A stretch of DNA of 6,832 bases from the NCBI GenBank assembly GCA_002342345.1, contig DDPU01000069.1, positions 1-6,832 on the forward strand. Direction: 5' to 3'. Position 1 is the stretch's first letter. Every line of letters begins with the position of its first letter. Under the pieces are notes generated by a model. The model had not been told where the DNA came from, searched no databases, and saw nothing but the letters and a program-made list of their open reading frames with translations. This document shows, piece after piece, positions 4,619 to 6,832 of the stretch. The stretch comes from Verrucomicrobia bacterium UBA2460. GTDB taxonomy: Bacteria; Verrucomicrobiota; Verrucomicrobiia; Methylacidiphilales; Verrucolacustridaceae. Both the position numbers and the translations under genes were made by a program.

Positions 4619-6832
4619 AAGCCCGGTCGACGGCCTTTCCCTGGCCGAGGCCAAGATTCTGCTGGAAGTGGCCCGACGGGTTGCCGACGGGCAAACCTTG
4701 GGCGAGCAGCTGGAGACCCTGGTGGCGCTGGTCACCGAGGCGACCGGAGCCGATCGCGGCACCCTCTTTGTCAATGATCCCTCCACCCAGGAGCTCTACA
4801 GCCGGGTGACGGTGGGCGGATTGAAGCGGGAGATCCGGATCCTCAACAACACCGGCATTGCGGGAAAAGTTTTCCAAAGCGGCAAAGGCGTGGTGGTGAG
4901 GGACGTTTACAAGGATCCCTCCTTTAACAAGACCGTGGACGAACAGACCGGTTACCGGACGAAATCCATCGCCTGCGCCCCGATCCGGACCGTGCGCGGG
5001 GAGGTCATCGGGGTGGTGGAGGTCCTGAACCGGAAGGGAGGCAAGGAGGCCCACTTCACCCCGAAGGACCTGAAACTCCTGGAGGCGATGGCCACGCAGG
5101 CTTCCGTCTCGCTGCAAAGAAGCCTGTTGGTGGAGTTGGCCGAGAAGGAGAAAGCCCAGGAAGCGGAGTTTCTCAGCGTGGTTTCGGAAATCTCCGGGGA
5201 GATCAAACTGGGCAGCCTGCTGGCCAAGATCATCGGCACGATCACACGGTTGCTCCACGCGGAACGATCGACCCTTTTCCTTAACGATGAAAAAACCAAC
5301 GAGCTTTACACCGAGGTGGGGGAGGGACTGGGGGCGACCCAGATCCGGTTCCCCAACCACATGGGAATCGCGGGTGCGGTTTTCACCAGCGGGAAAACGG
5401 TGAACATCCAGCACGCCTACGCCGACCTCCGCTTCAACCCCGGGTTCGACAAAAAGACCGGCTTCTTCACCCGCTCCATCCTCTGCACCCCGGTGATCAA
5501 CAAGGCGGGCAAGGTGATCGGGGCCACCCAGGTGTTGAACAAGCGGGGCGGCGCCTTCACCCACGAGGACGAGGCCAAGCTCAAGGCGTTCACCGCCCAG
5601 GTTTCGGTGGCCCTGGAGAACGCGAAGCTGTTCGACGACGTGCAGAACATGAAGAACTACGCCGAATCCATGCTGGAAAGCATGTCGAACGCCGTGGTGA
5701 CCCTTAACGAGGAGGGGGTCATCCAGACGTGCAACAAGGCGGGCTACCGGATCCTGAAAACCAGCGCCAAGGAGATCCTCCGAAAGAAGGCCGCGGATTT
5801 CTTCACCGGCAAGAACGCCTGGATTGAGGAGAAGATCCGCTCGACCGCGGAGTCCAAGGAACCGGTGCTGGTGATGGATGCCGAGATGGAGTGGGGCGGG
5901 GAGAAGACCTCCGCCAACGTCAGTGTCCTGCCGCTGATCAGCGTGAAGGAGAAGCCGCTGGGCTCCCTGCTGATGATCGAGGACATCAGCGAGGAAAAGC
6001 GGATGAAGGGGACGATGGCCCGTTACATGGATCCGGCGATCGCCGACCAGCTGATGGCTTCGGGGAAGGACGCGCTGGGCGGCAACATCAGCGAGGCTTC
6101 GGTGTTGTTCTCCGATGTGCGCAGCTTCACCACCCTGACGGAGAGCCTCGGGGCGCAGGGCACGGTGGGTCTGCTCAACGAATATTTCACCCTGATGGTG
6201 GACTGCCTGCAAAAAGAAGGGGGCATGTTGGACAAATTCATCGGGGACGCGATCATGGCTGTCTTCGGCCTGCCGTTGCCGAGGGAGGATGACGCGGACC
6301 GGTCCGTGCGCGCCGGGATCGGCATGTTGCAGGAACTCGACCGTTTCAACGCCGCCCGCAAGCAGCGTGGGATGATGGCCATCGACATGGGACTGGGCAT
6401 CAACACGGACGAGATCGTCAGCGGCAACATCGGTTCCCCCAAGCGGATGAACTACACGGTGATCGGGGACGGTGTGAATCTGGCGGCTCGGCTCGAGACG
6501 GCCTGCAAGCAGTACGGCGCAAAGATGCTGGTGAGCGACGCCACCGTGAAGAAGCTCAAGGGCACCTACCGGATGCGGGAGGCCGACCGGGTGATCGTGA
6601 AGGGCAAGACCGAGCCGGTGGTGATCTTCGAGTGCCTCGACTATCACACCGATGCGACCTTCCCGAATCCCATGGAGGTGATCAACCACTTCAAGGACGG
6701 TCTGGGCAAGTACCGGAAACAGGAGTGGGACAAGGCCAAGGCCGCCTTCGCCGAGGCCCTCAAAGCCCATCCCGGGGACAAACTCAGCAAGATCTACACG
6801 GAGCGGTGCGACTATTTCCAAAAGAACTCCCC
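4605..6832 (+). CDS. CyaB-type class III adenylate cyclase (GAF-GAF-PAS-cyclase-TPR), 3' end beyond the window
   Basis: The gene encodes 742 residues without a stop and runs off the right edge. It is predicted to make cyclic AMP from ATP in the cytoplasm; no membrane segment is seen. GAF1 (about 28-173) and GAF2 (about 198-343) are tandem copies offset by exactly 170 residues (TGIAG 83-87 / MGIAG 253-257; Asn142/Asn312). GAF2 has a complete NKFDE motif: Asn312-Lys313, Phe318, Asp322-Glu323. A PAS domain follows (about 355-463), then the linker RYMDPAIADQLM and the catalytic domain (about 494-680). Metal ligands are Asp504 (FSDVRSFT) and Asp548 (FIGDAIMAVFG). Lys544 and Thr618 form the Lys/Thr adenine-recognition pair of class IIIb cyclases. 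Asn625 and Arg629 (VNLAARLE) are the transition-state residues. The tail (691-738) looks like TPR. This matches the layout of Anabaena CyaB1, which is activated by cAMP binding to its GAF tandem. The GTG start has a Shine-Dalgarno at 4594-4598. Few residues are probably missing at the C-terminus. Confidence 0.95.
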   Translation, partial: MPKSKSPVDGLSLAEAKILLEVARRVADGQTLGEQLETLVALVTEATGADRGTLFVNDPSTQELYSRVTVGGLKREIRILNNTGIAGKVFQSGKGVVVRDVYKDPSFNKTVDEQTGYRTKSIACAPIRTVRGEVIGVVEVLNRKGGKEAHFTPKDLKLLEAMATQASVSLQRSLLVELAEKEKAQEAEFLSVVSEISGEIKLGSLLAKIIGTITRLLHAERSTLFLNDEKTNELYTEVGEGLGATQIRFPNHMGIAGAVFTSGKTVNIQHAYADLRFNPGFDKKTGFFTRSILCTPVINKAGKVIGATQVLNKRGGAFTHEDEAKLKAFTAQVSVALENAKLFDDVQNMKNYAESMLESMSNAVVTLNEEGVIQTCNKAGYRILKTSAKEILRKKAADFFTGKNAWIEEKIRSTAESKEPVLVMDAEMEWGGEKTSANVSVLPLISVKEKPLGSLLMIEDISEEKRMKGTMARYMDPAIADQLMASGKDALGGNISEASVLFSDVRSFTTLTESLGAQGTVGLLNEYFTLMVDCLQKEGGMLDKFIGDAIMAVFGLPLPREDDADRSVRAGIGMLQELDRFNAARKQRGMMAIDMGLGINTDEIVSGNIGSPKRMNYTVIGDGVNLAARLETACKQYGAKMLVSDATVKKLKGTYRMREADRVIVKGKTEPVVIFECLDYHTDATFPNPMEVINHFKDGLGKYRKQEWDKAKAAFAEALKAHPGDKLSKIYTERCDYFQKNS

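Noticed and set aside
3098..4786. Minus-strand open frame of 562 codons spanning the divergent gap
   Set aside because: It crosses the uvrA start out of frame and lies antisense to the exported, coiled-coil and cyclase genes; no recognisable domain.
4344..6821. Minus-strand open frame of 825 codons
   Set aside because: Antisense shadow of the cyclase gene (codon-aligned), rich in His/Leu/Gly with no family resemblance.
4605..6832. Guanylate rather than adenylate cyclase
   Set aside because: Guanylate cyclases usually have Glu and Cys/Ser at the two purine-selecting positions; here they are Lys544 and Thr618.

Overview
The window is GC-rich and densely coded, with strong avoidance of A/T-ending codons. 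It holds two transcription units that diverge from a gap of about 100 bp near 3432-3535. I find no mobile element, CRISPR array, tRNA or rRNA. The gene content points to a bacterium, most likely of the PVC group and probably Verrucomicrobiota. The reasons are a tandem (double-length) UvrA of the kind known from Chlamydiae and some other bacteria, and a small secreted protein with a C-terminal EKSFIW end that I recall as typical of verrucomicrobial hypothetical proteins. This assignment is an inference; no marker gene settles it.

Left half (minus strand, 1-3431): one uninterrupted reading frame encodes the first ~1143 residues of UvrA, the damage-recognition ATPase of nucleotide excision repair. 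It contains one complete UvrA unit (two ABC ATPase halves with zinc modules). It then enters a second unit with a third Walker A motif before running off the left edge.

Right half (plus strand): 3536-4114 encodes a 192-residue exported protein of unknown function. It is followed by a possible weak terminator, then a two-gene unit whose reading frames overlap by 14 nt. The first, 4163-4618, is a 151-residue coiled-coil protein made of four exact-period 36-residue repeats. The second, from 4605 past the right edge, is a CyaB-type class III adenylate cyclase with the order GAF-GAF-PAS-catalytic domain-TPR-like tail. The second GAF domain keeps the full NKFDE motif associated with cyclic-nucleotide binding, so feedback by its own product is plausible. 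The overlap and a good Shine-Dalgarno sequence inside the upstream gene imply coupled expression of the coiled-coil protein and the cyclase. I consider this pairing the most interesting feature here.

The three genes that appear to begin transcripts (uvrA, the exported protein, the coiled-coil protein) have no visible Shine-Dalgarno sequence, whereas the internal cyclase gene has a clear one. Together with -10-like hexamers only 6-9 nt from the start codons, this suggests leaderless or very short-leader messages.
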